IMG/VR virus record: IMGVR_UViG_3300037247_001342
Location: 1-39,737 of that record
DNA length: 39,737 nt
Direction: 5' to 3' (one strand)
DNA from: a virus
The notes under the pieces are model-generated. The model was given only the letters and a program-made list of their open reading frames with translations. It did not search any database and was not told where the DNA came from. A program made the translations under genes and the position numbers. This document shows positions 38,278 through 39,737 of this stretch, one piece after another (the stretch's first letter is position 1; each line of letters starts with the position of its first letter).

Positions 38278-38706
38278 ATGTCGGACAGACAGCAACGCCA
38301 CCGGGAGGCACTCATGCAACAGTCATACTCATTCGACCACCCACTAGCCGACAGGCTCCGTAGAGAGGCGGGCAGCGCCGGACTCAACCACTCGGACATC
38401 GGCAGTCGGATAGGTATGAGCCATACGACTGTCGGCGAATGGCTCAACGGGAAGCGTCGTCCTAGTCGACAACAATGCTTCCTCCTCGAAGACATCCTGG
38501 TCGTCCAAAAGGGAGAGCTGGCGATTCTCGCCGGGTACACACCAGCAGACGATCACCGTATGGAGCGTGACGACGACGGAACTCTCACGCTGGTTTACGA
38601 TGCGGCAGCGTTGGAGGAGCGACTAGCCCCTGTAGCTCTACTGCCGATCGGAGCACTCACTCAGCCCGTCCCGATGGCGTTGCAGCCAGTCGATCTTGCC
38701 GCCTGA
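38278..38706 (+). CDS. Cro/CI-type repressor
   Basis: 142 residues. LADRLRREAGSAGLNHSDIG, SRIGMSHTTVGEWLNGKRRP and SRQQCFLLEDIL are a lambda-type five-helix HTH (residues 22-75). The C-terminal 60 residues are short and hydrophobic and lack a LexA-like Ser/Lys protease site, so induction is probably not by self-cleavage. It is transcribed divergently from the long early operon, from a probable leaderless promoter overlapped by an inverted repeat. Likely maintains lysogeny by repressing the operon that begins at 38177. Confidence 0.82.
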   Translation: MSDRQQRHREALMQQSYSFDHPLADRLRREAGSAGLNHSDIGSRIGMSHTTVGEWLNGKRRPSRQQCFLLEDILVVQKGELAILAGYTPADDHRMERDDDGTLTLVYDAAALEERLAPVALLPIGALTQPVPMALQPVDLAA

Positions 38707-38710
38707 CCCC

Positions 38711-38736
38711 CCACTAGGGTCTTTCGGCCCTAGTGG
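38711..38736 (+). terminator. Strong hairpin between repressor and integrase
   Basis: CCACTAGGG (38711-38719) and CCCTAGTGG (38728-38736) are perfect complements around an 8-base loop, starting five bases after the repressor stop. No T-tract follows. It may terminate or attenuate the repressor transcript before the integrase, or be a protein-binding site. Confidence 0.6.
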
Positions 38737-38776
38737 AACACAGACCCACCGCCGATGCAGTCCGGGAAACCGCTTT

Positions 38777-39583
38777 ATGCGCGCCCCGGACTACGCCGAG
38801 TACCTGATCGGCCAGGGCAAGACGGTCAAGACCGTGCGGGATTACCAGAGGGAGGTGGATTTGGCCTTGCGCTGGTTCGCTGCTCACCGTCTCGATCTCG
38901 CCAGCGCTTCCCCTTCTGACCTGGTTGCCTATTCGGAGACCCGACCCAACACACCCGCTATCCGCGCCCACATGAGATCGGCTCTCCGTCACTACTGGAA
39001 GTGGCAGCGAGTGGACGGATGGCCGGATGCTATCCGGGTTCCGACGCCCGGTCTGATGGTTTGCAAAGCTCTCACACCCGAAGACGCCCGAGCGATGGTC
39101 AAAACAGCGGTCGGATGGTGGCGGGAAGGGACCGCGGTTCTCGCTGGTGCCTACCTGGCGCTGCGAAACGAGGAGATCGCCTCGATGCGATGGGAAGGTT
39201 TCGACTCCAACCTGGATTGGTACACCCTGGTCGGGAAGGGCAACCGGACCCGCACCCTTCCGGTTCACCCCGTCATGGTCGCCGAACTTCGAGGACGCCG
39301 CAACGATTCGCCCTATGTGTTCGAGGGTCGATTCAGTGGCCATGTGACCCACGCGACGATTTGGAATTGGACTGTCATGGTGGCCAAGGAAGCCGGAGTG
39401 ACCGAACACGTGTGGCCTCATCGGCTCAGGCACACCGCTCTGGCCACCGCCAACGACAACACCGGGAACCTTCGTGCTGTCCAGAGCTTCGCGGGTCACT
39501 CCCGTCCAGAGACGACCGCCGGGTACACCCGGACGACGGCGAGGCGGCTGCGTGAGGTTTCCGACAGTCTCGACTACCTCTGA
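38777..39583 (+). CDS. int: Tyrosine-family integrase
   Basis: 268 residues from the ATG at 38777 (MRAPDYAEYLIGQGKTVKTV); an in-frame start 81 bases upstream adds an unlikely Pro-rich leader. SAM-like core-binding domain at 1-90, catalytic domain 95-268. Catalytic residues visible: R130 (LALRNEEI), K154 (VGKGNR), H215-x2-R218 (HRLRHT), H241 (GHSRPET) and Tyr250 (TAGYTR). It integrates the phage by site-specific recombination. About 268 residues is short for phage integrases, since the arm-binding domain is missing, so it may need only simple sites. The attachment site is not identified. Confidence 0.9.
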   Translation: MRAPDYAEYLIGQGKTVKTVRDYQREVDLALRWFAAHRLDLASASPSDLVAYSETRPNTPAIRAHMRSALRHYWKWQRVDGWPDAIRVPTPGLMVCKALTPEDARAMVKTAVGWWREGTAVLAGAYLALRNEEIASMRWEGFDSNLDWYTLVGKGNRTRTLPVHPVMVAELRGRRNDSPYVFEGRFSGHVTHATIWNWTVMVAKEAGVTEHVWPHRLRHTALATANDNTGNLRAVQSFAGHSRPETTAGYTRTTARRLREVSDSLDYL

Positions 39584-39601
39584 TGAGTAGGGTCCGACGA
39601 T

Positions 39602-39737
39602 GTGAGACTCGCCAAAGCCTTCGGTGCTGCCATCCTTGTTCTGGTCGTTCTTGCGTTCTTTGAATGGGGTCAGTACGCGTTCATCCCAACACTGATCGCG
39701 ATTGGAGCCGGTATCTACGCATGGCGGCAGTTGGAGC
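39602..39737 (+). CDS. Small membrane protein, N-terminal fragment
   Basis: From a GTG at 39602 the frame runs off the right edge after 45 residues: a basic start (MRLAKAFGA), one hydrophobic segment (AILVLVVLAFFEW), a short loop and a second (FIPTLIAIGAGIYAW). It follows the integrase by 18 bp and may be cotranscribed. Two-helix membrane proteins beside integrases are often unannotated; a role in lysogeny or exclusion is conjecture. Confidence 0.55.
   Translation, partial: MRLAKAFGAAILVLVVLAFFEWGQYAFIPTLIAIGAGIYAWRQLE

Noticed and set aside
1-39737. Window ends might join into a circular complete genome
   Set aside because: Joining the ends puts early stops in both edge genes (about 8 codons into the glycosyltransferase-like frame), which is not expected for a real junction.

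Overview
The window looks like most of a temperate, actinobacteriophage-like genome or prophage. DNA is GC-rich. Start codons are often GTG, one promoter has an actinobacterial TANNNT -10 box, and several small proteins carry C-x2-C...C-x2-H zinc knuckles of the kind common in actinobacterial phages. No host gene is identifiable. Both ends are cut: the left edge interrupts a glycosyltransferase-like gene and the right edge a small membrane-protein gene.

Region 1 (1-19249, minus strand) is the virion module. In transcription order it holds a large terminase with fused zinc fingers; four small or medium virion proteins, one with 13 short tandem repeats; an Ig-like protein; the portal; a zinc-knuckle protein; a Gly/Pro-rich protein; a 1497-residue internal-virion-type protein; a peptidoglycan-binding-like protein; an M15-like peptidase; two unrecognised virion-type proteins; then, after a 0.5-kb gap, the scaffold, an SU10-type major capsid protein and a Stealth-type glycosyltransferase-like gene. 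I see no tail tube, sheath or classical tape measure, which suggests a short-tailed virus (inference).

Region 2 (19319-20140, plus strand) has two small genes. One matches the Acb2/Tad1 cyclic-nucleotide sponge family. Two tRNA-like genes follow on the minus strand (20272-20471); one has a 38-nt anticodon loop.

Region 3 (20491-24166) holds a hypothetical gene, a 0.6-kb stretch dense in GAGGWCC heptamers, a few very short or broken ORFs, a compact five-gene operon that includes a 31-residue membrane or lipoprotein-like peptide, and a hairpin.

Region 4 (24167-38177, minus strand) is one chain of 39 genes in which every stop overlaps or touches the next start; the largest gap is one base. It begins with an excisionase-like HTH protein. 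It continues through an IS110-like HhH protein, wHTH proteins, a Rad52/Erf-like annealing candidate, a VRR-NUC nuclease, a DNA methyltransferase, a replication-initiator-type wHTH protein, an HExxH metalloprotein, an MmcB-like nuclease and an HNH protein. It ends in an array of small genes separated by a repeated junction element. That element encodes the C-terminus of one gene (GITEDTDAD or GITEDE), supplies the Shine-Dalgarno sequence and overlaps the start of the next gene. At least five genes in the array are diverged paralogs. This cassette array is the most unusual structure in the window.

Region 5 (38178-39737, plus strand) is the lysogeny module: a probably leaderless Cro/CI-type repressor with candidate operators, a strong hairpin, a tyrosine integrase and the start of a small membrane protein.
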